55,524 nt of DNA from Spirochaetia bacterium (lineage in GTDB: Bacteria; Spirochaetota; Spirochaetia; DSM-16054; Sediminispirochaetaceae). Under the pieces are notes generated by a model. That model had not been told where the DNA came from, made no database searches, and was given only the letters and a program-made list of their open reading frames with translations. The DNA lies in assembly GCA_021736475.1 (NCBI GenBank), contig JAIPFV010000006.1, forward strand, positions 1-55,524, read 5' to 3'. Shown here piece after piece: positions 34,069 through 43,393 of the stretch; positions within the stretch are counted from its first letter, which is position 1, and each line of letters opens with the position of its first letter. A program made the position numbers and the translations under genes.

Positions 34069-34959
34069 CTATTTTACAAATCCCTGGGCTTCAAGAAAAC
34101 GACGTGCAATTATCTCCGGATCCTCACCATTATCATACTCAAGGTTGAGGGCGCTCATAGTGGCTGTATCGATCTGTCCACCGAGGACATTCAACACCTC
34201 CAGCACCTGGGGGTACTCCTCCTGGATTCGCTCTCCAACTACATAGGCACCTGAATAATCCGGAAAGAAATTCTTGTCATCCTCCAGCATTACCAAATTC
34301 AGCTTTGCTATCCGCGAATCAGTCGCGTAAGCCGAGGCAACATCTACCTCTTTTCCGTCGATAGCACGGTAAATCAGGCCGTACTGCATGGGAAGAACCT
34401 TCTTAAAATCTATACCGTAGTGCTTCGACCAACCCGGATGTGCATCCGGACGGGTATCGTAATTCTCATCGCCCGCCAGAATCCAGTCTTTCGCGTAGGG
34501 AGCCAGATCGGAGGCCTTCTTCAGGTTATACTCTTCGGCGGTCTCTTTCCGTACCGCAAGCACATAGGTATTGTTAAACCCAAAAGGTTCGGACCAGGTC
34601 ATTCCGAAGTTCTCTTCAAAACCGGCTTTTACACGCTTATAAGTTTCTTCAGGAGCTAAGTTCGGACCCTCGTAGCGTAAAATTCCTGTCAACTGGGTTC
34701 CTGTCCAGGTGGGGTATAGGTCGATCTCATTGCCGACCATGGCCTGGTGCAACACGGCGGAAGCAGAAAATTCCGTATTAACCTCGGAATCGAGCTCAGT
34801 GTTCTCCTCTATGAGAATTTTGGCCATATGACCCAAAATAACCGTCTCGTTTACATTCTGGGCCGCTACTCGAATAGTAGTTCCCTCCTGCTGTCCACCG
34901 GCGCTGAGACCGGCCACAATTACCGTAAGAACTAGTAGAATTGTGATACTCTTTTTCAT
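34069..34959 (-). CDS. Glycine betaine/carnitine/choline-type (OpuCC/OsmF) substrate-binding protein
   Basis: Receptor of a quaternary-amine importer, 296 residues. The signal peptide ends at LSAGGQQEG, a spirochaete-like site. The body matches the OpuAC family: VAAQNVNETVILGHM, the MVGNEIDLYPTWTGTQLTGI segment and EVDVASAYATDSRI. Aromatic residues (Tyr, Trp) in YPTWTG would form the cation cage. Its permease and ATPase lie directly upstream. Substrates could be glycine betaine, choline or a guanidinium compound. Confidence 0.9.
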   Translation of the reverse strand: MKKSITILLVLTVIVAGLSAGGQQEGTTIRVAAQNVNETVILGHMAKILIEENTELDSEVNTEFSASAVLHQAMVGNEIDLYPTWTGTQLTGILRYEGPNLAPEETYKRVKAGFEENFGMTWSEPFGFNNTYVLAVRKETAEEYNLKKASDLAPYAKDWILAGDENYDTRPDAHPGWSKHYGIDFKKVLPMQYGLIYRAIDGKEVDVASAYATDSRIAKLNLVMLEDDKNFFPDYSGAYVVGERIQEEYPQVLEVLNVLGGQIDTATMSALNLEYDNGEDPEIIARRFLEAQGFVK

Positions 34960-34989
34960 CAGATACTCCTTTCTTTGGCGACAGCTTGT

Positions 34990-35724
34990 TTATTCCGTAT
35001 TTTTAACGGTAAGAGCGTGTCGCTGTTTAAGTTTATGTTCATATCGTCGTTCACGACGAGCAATTCGTATGGCACGTTTCTCGGGGCGTAGATGGTGGCG
35101 CAAGGCTTTCAGGCCCTGATCGCCTGCTAAGGCCAGGAGAGTTGCCGGTAAAGCCCCTGCAAAAATCACTTCGTTTCGAATCTGGGTGAGCCCTGAAAAA
35201 ATGAGTCTTCCAAGTCCTCCGCCTCCAATGGCAGCGGCCAATGCGGCGGTGCCGATAATCCACACCGTGGCCACCCGTACTCCGCCGATTATTACCGGCA
35301 GCGCCAGGGGAAGCTCAACTCGCGTCAAAATCTGCATATCCTTTAATCCCATCCCGCGGGCCGATTGGACCAGGGCGGGAGGTACATTTTTGATCCCAAT
35401 ATACGTATTCTGAAGCACCGGCAGCATCGCATACAAAAACAGAGCGAACACCGCATTATCATTTCCAATTCCAAATATAAAGATTAAAAAACCTAACAAA
35501 GCCAGGCTTGGAATTGTCTGAAATACATTGGCCACTCCAATTACGTAGGGCGCGATCCTTTCATTACGGGTCAGATATATGCCCAGGGGAATGCACACCA
35601 CCAAGGTCATCATAAGAGCAATGAAAGAAATTACCATATGCTCAACCATCAGGCTGAATATTCGGTCGTAATGACGGACGGTGAACTCCCATAGTAGTAC
35701 AAAAAATCCCTTATCGCTTATCAT
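34990..35724 (-). CDS. Glycine betaine-type ABC importer permease (OpuCB-like)
   Basis: A 244-residue membrane protein, the only permease of the system, so it presumably forms a homodimer. The OpuCB-like core is SFIALMMTLVVCIPLGIYLT, FQTIPSLALLGF, and the coupling region ALVQSARGMGLKDMQ with TRVELPLALPVIIGG. Its start overlaps the ATPase stop by four bases. A basic C-terminal tail after about residue 210 is an oddity. Confidence 0.93.
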   Translation of the reverse strand: MISDKGFFVLLWEFTVRHYDRIFSLMVEHMVISFIALMMTLVVCIPLGIYLTRNERIAPYVIGVANVFQTIPSLALLGFLIFIFGIGNDNAVFALFLYAMLPVLQNTYIGIKNVPPALVQSARGMGLKDMQILTRVELPLALPVIIGGVRVATVWIIGTAALAAAIGGGGLGRLIFSGLTQIRNEVIFAGALPATLLALAGDQGLKALRHHLRPEKRAIRIARRERRYEHKLKQRHALTVKNTE

Positions 35725-36902
35725 ACGCTTTCAACTCCTCGCTCGCTTTTCTGTTCGCTTTTTTCCTCCGGGGCGGTAGTCGGCGGTGCGCTGCGGGTGA
35801 GGCGGTGAATAGTAAGCCGGGCTACCCCCGCGGCGGTAATCAAACCCAACAGTTTATTACTTCCATCAATGATCGGAATCGGCAGCTCTCTATCGGCCAG
35901 CATCTGTGCCGCATCACGAATAGTGGCGTCCTCCAGCCGTAACTTACGATTCAAACGGATGGCGTCGTCTACCGGGCCGTTACGGCGGGCGATTTTTTTC
36001 ACTTCATTCAGAATGACCATTCCGCTCCAGCCCCCCCGCCGATTAACCACTTGGGCCGTTTCGTAGCCGGCCTCCTCCATTAACTCCAGCACCTCCGCGG
36101 CGGGCATCCGCGGCTGAACAGTAAGCGGTGCAGCCTCTATCAGAGGGCTAATGGACGCATCAGGTGAGATCTTACTCAACTGATCCTCCCCGATAAAATC
36201 GCGCACAAACGCGGTTTTCGGGGAGTTCTTAAGCTCTTCCGGGGTTCCAACCTGCTCGACCTTGCCACCCCGCATCAGCACTATCCGGTCGCCCAGCTTA
36301 AGAGCCTCATCAATATCATGGGTAACAAAAATAATAGTCTTATGCAGCTTTTCCTGCAGTTCCAGAAGTTCTCCCTGTAGATGCTCGCGACTAATGGGGT
36401 CCAGCGCGCCAAAGGGCTCATCCATCAAAACTACATCCGGCTCCACCGCCAAGGCCCGCAGCACCCCAATTCTCTGACGCTGGCCTCCGGACATATCCGC
36501 CGGCAAGCGGTGCTTAAAGGTGTCCGGATCAAGCCCCGCCATCTCTAAAAGCTCATTTACCCTGCGATAGATTCGTGGTTTATCCCATTTATGCAGATGG
36601 AGCACCATGGCGATATTCTCCGCAACCGTGAGGTGGGGCATTAACCCTGTTTCCTGAATTACGTAGCCTATATTCCGCCGCAGTTTGACCGCGTTGCTTT
36701 CCCGGATATCCTTTCCATTTATCAGGATTTTCCCTGAGCTTATTTCCTCCAGGCGATTTATCATCTTCAGCGAGGTGGTTTTGCCGCAACCCGAGGGGCC
36801 GATAAACACCACACACTCGCCTTTTTGCACATGCAGATCAAGCGAGTCCACCGCTTTAGTTCCATCGCTATATATTTTAGAAACTTCTTCGAATGTAACC
36901 AT
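35721..36902 (-). CDS. Glycine betaine-type ABC importer ATPase with CBS domains (OpuCA/ProV-like)
   Basis: 393 residues: Walker A GPSGCGKTT, signature DMSGGQRQR, Walker B VVLMDEPFGALDP and H-loop VTHDIDEA, then two CBS segments at about 255-370 (MEEAGYETAQVVNRRGG; MLADRELPIPIIDGSNKL). In OpuA such CBS pairs sense ionic strength or cyclic di-AMP, so import may be osmotically controlled. It overlaps both the upstream aminotransferase stop and the downstream permease start. Confidence 0.94.
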   Translation of the reverse strand: MVTFEEVSKIYSDGTKAVDSLDLHVQKGECVVFIGPSGCGKTTSLKMINRLEEISSGKILINGKDIRESNAVKLRRNIGYVIQETGLMPHLTVAENIAMVLHLHKWDKPRIYRRVNELLEMAGLDPDTFKHRLPADMSGGQRQRIGVLRALAVEPDVVLMDEPFGALDPISREHLQGELLELQEKLHKTIIFVTHDIDEALKLGDRIVLMRGGKVEQVGTPEELKNSPKTAFVRDFIGEDQLSKISPDASISPLIEAAPLTVQPRMPAAEVLELMEEAGYETAQVVNRRGGWSGMVILNEVKKIARRNGPVDDAIRLNRKLRLEDATIRDAAQMLADRELPIPIIDGSNKLLGLITAAGVARLTIHRLTRSAPPTTAPEEKSEQKSERGVESV

Positions 36903-38014
36903 TATTTTCCCCTAACCTTTTGTGTAAACTTATCTAGAGCTGTGAGAAAAATGTCGTTCTCACTGGGTTTGCCCACTGTTACCCGAATATGACTGTCCAA
37001 GCCCCAACCCGCCGCTGAACGTACAATGACCCCTTGCTTTAACAATTCATGGGCACTTTGATCCGCCGGGAGGGCTGCGTCGAACAGGATAAAATTGGCC
37101 TGGGAGGGGTACACGGTAAAACCCCTCTCGGTCAGAGCCGTCTGCAGACGTCCCCGTTCGGTTTGCACCACAGAAATTGTCTCTGCAACAGCCCCCTGCT
37201 CCTGCTCGAGGGTTGCCCAGGCACCGGCCAGGCCTATCCGGTTCGCGTTGAAGGGTTCCGCCACCGTATCGATTACCTTTATTAAGTCCGGATGGGCAAT
37301 CGCATACCCAAGCCGTGCACCGGCCAGTCCGTAGGCTTTAGAGAAGGTACGCACCACCACTATCGGCAGCTCTTCTTTAATTAATTGTACCCTATCCGGC
37401 AGAAGGCTTTGGTCTGCAAACTCCGCATATGCCTCATCCAGTACCAGCCAGCAGCCTTCAGGAAGGCTCCGTGCAAAGCTCAGCAGATCGGTCTTGTCTA
37501 CAACGGTTCCGGTTGGGTTGTTCGGATTACAGAGCCACACCACGCGGGTATTCGGACGCACACTCTCCCCCAGTTTCTCCATGTCAATCTGCATCTCCCC
37601 CGTAACAGGAGTGTGCTCTACCCTGCCTCCCATCAAACGGGAGATTTCTCGGTACAGCCCGTAGGTGTACCGGGGAATCAGGATATGTGCGCCCGGTTCA
37701 ACAAAGGTTTTCGCCAGAGTTTCCAGCATCCCCCCGGCACCATGAGAGACGGCAATCCAATGCTCATCAAGTCCGTACATTTCGGCTATTTTACGCTTCA
37801 TCTCAACAAAACTATTATCCGGGTAGGTGTGCAGCTGAAGAACCTCCTGCTGCATAGCTTTGACCGCCGCGGGATATGGACCCCAGGGGTTCTCGTTTGA
37901 ACCGAGCTTGGTCACCTGGTCCAGCTTATATTGTCGCTTTACTTCTTCGATAGTCTTACCGGCCACATAAGGTTGTACATCTTTTATATCAGGCCGTATT
38001 CCGGCAAGTTTCAT
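36902..38014 (-). CDS. HisC-family PLP-dependent aminotransferase (histidinol-phosphate aminotransferase-like)
   Basis: 370 residues of fold-type I with the HisC pattern: KLGSNENPWGPYP, CNPNNPTGTVV, LDEAYAEF and the PLP lysine in TFSKAYGLAGARLGYA. Histidine biosynthesis genes are absent nearby; the gene is wedged between a thiamine-diphosphate decarboxylase and a betaine-type ABC importer, each with overlapping ends. I therefore read it as an amino acid transaminase of this operon. True histidinol-phosphate aminotransferase activity is the main alternative. Confidence 0.88.
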   Translation of the reverse strand: MKLAGIRPDIKDVQPYVAGKTIEEVKRQYKLDQVTKLGSNENPWGPYPAAVKAMQQEVLQLHTYPDNSFVEMKRKIAEMYGLDEHWIAVSHGAGGMLETLAKTFVEPGAHILIPRYTYGLYREISRLMGGRVEHTPVTGEMQIDMEKLGESVRPNTRVVWLCNPNNPTGTVVDKTDLLSFARSLPEGCWLVLDEAYAEFADQSLLPDRVQLIKEELPIVVVRTFSKAYGLAGARLGYAIAHPDLIKVIDTVAEPFNANRIGLAGAWATLEQEQGAVAETISVVQTERGRLQTALTERGFTVYPSQANFILFDAALPADQSAHELLKQGVIVRSAAGWGLDSHIRVTVGKPSENDIFLTALDKFTQKVRGK

Positions 38015-39693
38015 TCTTTTATTGCTCCTTTAATTAACTCACTTTCCACAATTTCAATGATCGTCGGTTTGTTTTGTTCAAATGCCTGTTCCACTGTGTG
38101 GCGAAAGGCTTTGCCCAGATCGGAACTTGCAAAGCTGCGGTAGTCTACCCCATAGGCTGCAGAGAGCAGCTCAAAGTTGGGCGGGGCGATATCAACTGCT
38201 ATCCGCTCTCCGGGGTGGCGCAGTTCTTCGGTTTTGCGAATCTCTCCATAGCCCCGGTTATTCCAGATGATAATTGGAAGCCCCTGGCGCTGCTCCGTTG
38301 CAACCGCCAGTTCCTGCAGGGTAAATTGAAAGCCTCCGTCACCAGCAAGGACTAGTACCGGAAGCTCCGGATGGCCGGCTTTTATTCCGATCCCGGCCGG
38401 CAGGGCATAGCCCAAAGCACCGAAGCCAACCGGATGCAGAAACTTGCCCGGCTGATCCACCGTCCACTCACTTAAAGCTGCATAGGCGGGGGTAGTCATA
38501 TCAGTCACACACACGCCCTCTGCAGGGAGTGCTGACCGAAGTTCCTTCAACATATGCAAAACCCGGGATAACTCCGCTTCAGGGATACCGGTCACCTCTC
38601 CAATTTCACTCCGAGAGCGTTTAAGGGCCCCCTGTACTTCTGCTTCCATAGAGGCTCTCTCGACAGCCCGCATGTTCCCTTCCTCCAGACGATCATTAAT
38701 AACCCGAAGTACTCCCACAGCATCTGCTTGTATGGATCCCTCTGAATAGGGAAAGCGCTGGAGTATCCCCTCTTCCAAATTGACAAGCAGCAGTGTGCAG
38801 CCTAGTTCGAGTTGAGTTTCCCAAAGATCGGTGGCAGACAACTGGCTGCCCACGGCAATGACAAGATCCATTGACTCGAGCAGCCGTGCTGTATCCGAGA
38901 AATGGAGCCTGGTCCCTAGAGACAGCGGATTAGCTTCGGGTACCACGCCCTTCCCGGCGGCAGTCGTAACCACAACCGCAGATGTAAGCTCCTGCAGTTT
39001 TTGCACTTCCGCAGCCGATTCAATTGCACCGCCTCCGCAGATAAGCGCAAGGCGGGGGCTGCGGGCTATTCTGTCTACCGCAGAATGTATGAGTTTTTCA
39101 TCCTGCGCAGATCGAGTGCTGACGCCCTCATACGGAGCGCTGTCCCCGTGAGAACCACTATTCCCCCGGGTAAACTGTGACTGAAGTACATCCAGGGGAA
39201 TTTCCACGTGAACAGGCCCGGGGCGGCCACTGCTCGCAAGCTCATACGCAGCAACAATAGTCGAATCGATATTCCCTGCCTGTTCGACCCGCCAGGCGGC
39301 TTTCGATATAGCTGCAGTCATACCGATTGAGTTTTCCAACTCGTGAAGAAAGCGGGAATGACCACCGATAAGGGCACTCGGTATCTGGCTGGAAATAACC
39401 AGCATTGGAATGCAGTCGTGATAAGCTTCTGCCATGGGCGTCATAATATTGGTAAGGCCGGGACCTGTAATTACCAGGGCGATACCGGCTTTTCCGGTTA
39501 CCCTTCCAAGCCCCAACGCCATGAAACCGGCACCACTCTCGTTGCGGCTGGTGATATGTTGCAGCTTCGAGTGGATCAAATAATCGTAAATATCCAAATT
39601 ATGTATACCGGGAATACCGAATATACATGGGGTATCAAGCTTTTCAAGTGAATGGACGACCTCAGCTGCTCCTGTTATGGCGCTACCCTCCAT
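38011..39693 (-). CDS. Thiamine-diphosphate enzyme of the acetolactate synthase/2-oxoacid decarboxylase family
   Basis: 560 residues. The N-terminal pyrimidine domain has the catalytic Glu in SRNESGAGFMALG and GPGLTN; the C-terminal diphosphate domain has LAGDGGFQFTLQELAVA and the metal-binding WNNRGYGE. Length and motifs match AruI-type 5-guanidino-2-oxopentanoate decarboxylase as well as acetolactate synthase, but no regulatory ilvH-type gene is nearby. Its stop overlaps the aminotransferase start, so it probably decarboxylates the 2-oxoacid made by that enzyme. First gene of the operon. Confidence 0.85.
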   Translation of the reverse strand: MEGSAITGAAEVVHSLEKLDTPCIFGIPGIHNLDIYDYLIHSKLQHITSRNESGAGFMALGLGRVTGKAGIALVITGPGLTNIMTPMAEAYHDCIPMLVISSQIPSALIGGHSRFLHELENSIGMTAAISKAAWRVEQAGNIDSTIVAAYELASSGRPGPVHVEIPLDVLQSQFTRGNSGSHGDSAPYEGVSTRSAQDEKLIHSAVDRIARSPRLALICGGGAIESAAEVQKLQELTSAVVVTTAAGKGVVPEANPLSLGTRLHFSDTARLLESMDLVIAVGSQLSATDLWETQLELGCTLLLVNLEEGILQRFPYSEGSIQADAVGVLRVINDRLEEGNMRAVERASMEAEVQGALKRSRSEIGEVTGIPEAELSRVLHMLKELRSALPAEGVCVTDMTTPAYAALSEWTVDQPGKFLHPVGFGALGYALPAGIGIKAGHPELPVLVLAGDGGFQFTLQELAVATEQRQGLPIIIWNNRGYGEIRKTEELRHPGERIAVDIAPPNFELLSAAYGVDYRSFASSDLGKAFRHTVEQAFEQNKPTIIEIVESELIKGAIKE

Positions 39694-40034
39694 AGCAATA
39701 TAAAATTACTGCTCTAATCATTTAGTTTTTACTTTTTCCAATAGAATTGAAGTTTATTTAGTATATAGAACATTATATAAGTTCGTCAATTATTTGTTTT
39801 ATATATTTCAATATATTTTCTATTTTACTACAATATAAGTAATTGTAAATAATAATTTCCTATTTTTCTCAATATTTTATATTCTGCTGTAAACTTTACA
39901 CCTATACTTTTTTAGTTATTGTAATAGGTGTAATTAGTTTTAGCACAACAAAAAGGGCCTGTAAGCTTATTGCTCACAGGCCCTTTTCTTTCACTGTATT
40001 TTAATTAATGTATTCTAATTAATGTACTCTAATT
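39694..40034. other. Gene-free AT-rich interval with promoter, dyad, terminator and short repeats
   Basis: No open frame of note. Leftward promoter for the decarboxylase operon: TTGACG (complement of 39784-39789), 16 bases, TATATA (complement of 39762-39767). A perfect dyad TTACACCTAT/ATAGGTGTAA lies at 39896-39905 and 39924-39933. A terminator hairpin for the DUF4168 gene spans 39951-39987 (AAAAGGGCCTGT arms plus a T-run). Two copies of the 14-mer TAATTAATGTAYTC sit at 40002-40029. Confidence 0.7.
39951..39987 (-). terminator. Terminator after the DUF4168-type gene
   Basis: AAAAGGGCCTGTAAGC (39951-39966) pairs with GCTCACAGGCCCTTTT (39972-39987) with one mismatch; the flanking T-tract makes it work in either direction. 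Confidence 0.8.
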
Positions 40035-40547
40035 TTACATAAGTTGCTGTATTCGCTGCCCCAGTTCCGGATTCGAGCGCATCGCTTTCACAATTGCATT
40101 GAACTTTTGTACCGTCATGTCATTAGCACGCACAGTCTCGACCATTTTCTTTTGACTGGACTGCTGTATGCTTTGAATTTTCTGAGCAAGGGCGTTGAAC
40201 TCTTCAGTTTCCGCATCTGTTTCATTATCGGCTTTTTGCTTGCCCTGTTTCTGACGGGCGGAATAGAGAGTATTGAAACGTTCTTTACTCATAGAAGAAC
40301 CAGAAAAAGCGCTCTCCATCTTTTGGTTTGATTCAGTTTGCACTGCTTGAATTTCTTCCATTACGTCGGCAAATTTTTCCAACTCCTGGTCCTCAAAGGC
40401 GGGGGAGTTTTCGGACTGTCCCTGCTGCAATTGGCTTCCGCTTTGGCCGGTATTGCCGGACTGAGCGGCGACCGGTAAAATTGCTAACGTAAGCAGAGCT
40501 GCAATAGAAATAAAAGCAGAGCCTTTTCTAATAAAGTTAAATAGCAT
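40035..40547 (-). CDS. Exported DUF4168-like protein
   Basis: 170 residues. AGGAGG lies ahead of ATG 40547. A signal peptide (cleavage near PVAAQS) leads into a Gln-rich linker and two similar helical repeats: ELEKFADVMEEIQAVQ with a following MSKERFNTLYSA, and EFNALAQKIQSIQQ with a following MTVQKFNAIVKA. This is the pattern of DUF4168, a poorly understood periplasmic domain. It has its own terminator and no obvious tie to the neighbouring catabolic genes. Confidence 0.82.
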   Translation of the reverse strand: MLFNFIRKGSAFISIAALLTLAILPVAAQSGNTGQSGSQLQQGQSENSPAFEDQELEKFADVMEEIQAVQTESNQKMESAFSGSSMSKERFNTLYSARQKQGKQKADNETDAETEEFNALAQKIQSIQQSSQKKMVETVRANDMTVQKFNAIVKAMRSNPELGQRIQQLM

Positions 40548-40661
40548 GTATGTATTGCCTCCTGACTAAATATTGTGCCCACAAGGTAATACTCACACCA
40601 TTCCGGCGTCAAGCTTGTAAAAACGAAAGTTTTATGGCACGCCCTGCCGGATGCGCCATAA

Positions 40662-40693
40662 AAAAGCGCTCAAACCGTAGTTTGAACGCTTTT
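40662..40693 (-). terminator. Terminator after ygeW, end of the purine operon
   Basis: AAAAGCGCTCAAAC (40662-40675) pairs with GTTTGAACGCTTTT (40680-40693) with one mismatch around CGTA; a T-run follows in the leftward direction. Confidence 0.8.
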
Positions 40694-40738
40694 ACAACCT
40701 TTTCAGGCTCGAGACTTAGGTACACCGCTTTTAGGTGC

Positions 40739-41935
40739 TTACAGAATTCTGTTATTTCCGGACTGCAGCAGTTGCAGCAGTTTATCGGAAGGATTCTTGA
40801 ACTTGCTCATAAATATCATAGCTGCAATTATATAGGGCTTGTAGCTGGCCTCTTTGTACAGAGGTACCCGGTAGCGGTCAAAAACACTGGCCTCTACTTC
40901 CCCACGCTCACAGCTTACACCGGTGATATCAGCCGGTAGGCAGTGCATGTAAAGGGCATTCCCTTCGCGGGTCTTCTTCATTAAGTCCTCGGTACATTCC
41001 CAATCCATGTATTTCTTGTTATTTTCAAGCCCGCGCTGCTCGAGGGCCTTCAGTCCGGCATCATCACCCTGCTCAACCAGTTTGGTCCGCTCTTCCATTA
41101 CAGAGAAGGGAGCCCAACTCTTGGGATACACAATATCGGCATCCTGAAAAGCCTCTTCCATACTGTTAACCCGGTTAAAAGAACCGCCGCTGCGCTCGGA
41201 ATTAGTGGCTGCAACCTGCTCAACCTCAGGCATAATATTGTATCCTTCCGGATGAGCCAGACTTACATCCATACCAAAACGGGACATCAGGCCAACAATT
41301 CCCTGGGGTACCGACAGAGGCTTGCCATAAGAGGGGCTGTAAGCCCAGGTCATAGCGATCTTTTTGCCCTTCAGGTTCTCGACACCCCCGAAGTGGTTGA
41401 TTATATGGGCCATATCGGCCATGGACTGGGTCGGGTGGTCGATATCGCACTGCAGGTTCACCAGGCTCGGACGCTGTTCAAGCACCCCGTCCAGATACCC
41501 CTGGTATACCGACTGGGAGACCTCCTGCATGTAAGTGTGTCCTTTGCCAATGTACATATCATCGCGGATACCGATTACATCGGCCATGAAAGAGATCATA
41601 TTGGCAGTCTCGCGCACGGTTTCACCGTGGGCAATCTGGCTTTTCCCTTCATCCAAATCCTGAATTTCCAATCCCAGCATATTTGCAGCGCTGGCATAAC
41701 TAAAACGTGTACGGGTAGAGTTGTCCCTGAAAAGGGAAATTGCCAAGCCGCTGTCAAATACGTTAGTAGAAATATTATTCTGCCGCAGGGCACGCAAAAT
41801 CTCGGCCACCTTATAAGTAGCCTGAATTTCGTCGTCGCTTTTGTCCCATGTGAGAAAAAAGTCATTCAGGTACATGTCTTCAGCACGCAGGCGCCCCAGC
41901 GAGCGAATCATCTCTTCAATTCCAATCTTGTCCAT
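40739..41935 (-). CDS. ygeW: Knotted carbamoyltransferase YgeW
   Basis: Transcarbamylase-like enzyme of the anaerobic purine/urate degradation cluster; its physiological substrate is not firmly established, a ureido or amino acid derivative being likely. The 398-residue product has the carbamoyl-phosphate loop FRDNSTRTRF (69-78), HPTQSMAD (near 167) and HCLP (near 333), and is longer than ornithine carbamoyltransferase, as is normal for YgeW. GGAGG precedes ATG 41935. Last gene of the operon, downstream of the 8-oxoguanine deaminase. Confidence 0.94.
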   Translation of the reverse strand: MDKIGIEEMIRSLGRLRAEDMYLNDFFLTWDKSDDEIQATYKVAEILRALRQNNISTNVFDSGLAISLFRDNSTRTRFSYASAANMLGLEIQDLDEGKSQIAHGETVRETANMISFMADVIGIRDDMYIGKGHTYMQEVSQSVYQGYLDGVLEQRPSLVNLQCDIDHPTQSMADMAHIINHFGGVENLKGKKIAMTWAYSPSYGKPLSVPQGIVGLMSRFGMDVSLAHPEGYNIMPEVEQVAATNSERSGGSFNRVNSMEEAFQDADIVYPKSWAPFSVMEERTKLVEQGDDAGLKALEQRGLENNKKYMDWECTEDLMKKTREGNALYMHCLPADITGVSCERGEVEASVFDRYRVPLYKEASYKPYIIAAMIFMSKFKNPSDKLLQLLQSGNNRIL

Positions 41936-42019
41936 TCTGTATCCTCCAGATCCTAATGTGTTCGAAATAAAATATTTTTGCAGGCCGAGCCGGAAATAGC
42001 CCGGCCTATAGGGTACGTC

Positions 42020-43384
42020 TTAATCCTCTAACATACGGGCAGCGATCTGATTCGCTTTTTTCGTAAGCTCTTCCTCGGGAAAGCCGACCAACCGGCCATG
42101 TTCCACCGCAACCTTTCCGTTCACTATGGTGTAGTCCGTGCCGTGGTTATAGCCGGAAAACAACAATGCCGCCAACGGGTCAGAGAGAGATCCGGCATAC
42201 TCTAGCTTGTGAACGTCAAAGATAGCCACATCCGCCGCCCAGCCCTCTTTCAGCTGGCCGATTTTCGGAAAACCGAGCAGTTTGGCCCCGTTTTCGTTGG
42301 CAAGACGGAAAATATCTCTAGCATTCACCGCATCTGCCCCGTATTTTACCCTCTGCAATAGCAGGGCATTTCGCATCTCTCCGAGCATATCCGAGGCATC
42401 GTTCGAAGCCGATCCGTCTACCGCCAAACCTACATTTATATTCTTCGGCAGCATCTCGGTAACCCGGCAGATGCCTGATCCGAGGCGCATATTACTGGAA
42501 GGACAATGAGCTATATGTGTGCCGGTCTCAGCCAGTATATCAAGCTCTTTATCATTAAAATGAATGCCATGGGCGTAAAAAACATCATCCCCGATAAAAC
42601 CGGTGTCCTCCATAAGCTTCAAAGGTCGACGACCATACACTTCCACACAGAACTCGTTTTCATCAAAAGTCTCGGCCACATGGGTGTGCAGTCTCACCCC
42701 GTACTTCCGGGCAAGTTCCGAGGACTGCTTCATGAGCTTCTCGGTTACACTAAATGGACTGCAGGGGGCCAGCACAATTTTGCGCATCGATAACTCACTC
42801 TCATCGTGATACTGTTGAATCACCCGCTCACTGTCCTTCAGAATCTCCTCTTCGGTCTGTACCACCGAATCGGGAGGAAGTCCACCGTCTTTTTTTCCAA
42901 GAGACATTGATCCGCGGGTTGGAGAAAAACGCATTCCCAGGGTATCCGCAGCTTTGAACTGCAAGCCCATTAAATCACCGGAAAAATTGTCCGGATAAAG
43001 ATAGTGATGGTCGGTACTGGTGGTACAGCCGGTTTTCAGTAGCTCGCCCATTGCCAGTAACGAAGAGTAATATACTCCATCCTCGTCAATTTTTTTCCAC
43101 ACATCGTACAAATATACCAGCCAGTCAAACAGTTTTGCATTCTGCACAGCCGGGATATTTCTGGTAAGGGTTTGGTAAAAATGGTGATGGGTGTTTATAA
43201 AGCCCGGTACCACCACATGCTTTGAACAGTCTATCACCCGATCATCGCCACTGGGACTAAAATCTATGTTCTTTGCTATTTTCTGAATGCGATTTTCTTG
43301 TATCAGTACATCTACCCCACGCTGGGCCTCAGCATCAGCGGAGGTGTGCAGATAGTAGATATCTTTTAGTAATATTCGTGCCAT
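42020..43384 (-). CDS. 8-oxoguanine deaminase-type amidohydrolase
   Basis: Predicted to convert 8-oxoguanine to urate; 454 residues. Metal ligands are in NTHHHFYQ (His66-68), LHTHVAET, YAHGIHF and VDGSASNDASDMLGEMR. The block VLAPCSPFSVT is a hallmark of 8-oxoguanine deaminases as opposed to guanine deaminases or atrazine hydrolases. AAGGAG precedes ATG 43384. Its position between xdhB and ygeW fits feeding of 8-oxopurines into the urate pathway. A related amino- or chloro-heterocycle deaminase is the main alternative. Confidence 0.88.
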   Translation of the reverse strand: MARILLKDIYYLHTSADAEAQRGVDVLIQENRIQKIAKNIDFSPSGDDRVIDCSKHVVVPGFINTHHHFYQTLTRNIPAVQNAKLFDWLVYLYDVWKKIDEDGVYYSSLLAMGELLKTGCTTSTDHHYLYPDNFSGDLMGLQFKAADTLGMRFSPTRGSMSLGKKDGGLPPDSVVQTEEEILKDSERVIQQYHDESELSMRKIVLAPCSPFSVTEKLMKQSSELARKYGVRLHTHVAETFDENEFCVEVYGRRPLKLMEDTGFIGDDVFYAHGIHFNDKELDILAETGTHIAHCPSSNMRLGSGICRVTEMLPKNINVGLAVDGSASNDASDMLGEMRNALLLQRVKYGADAVNARDIFRLANENGAKLLGFPKIGQLKEGWAADVAIFDVHKLEYAGSLSDPLAALLFSGYNHGTDYTIVNGKVAVEHGRLVGFPEEELTKKANQIAARMLED

Positions 43385-43393
43385 ACTGTCTCC

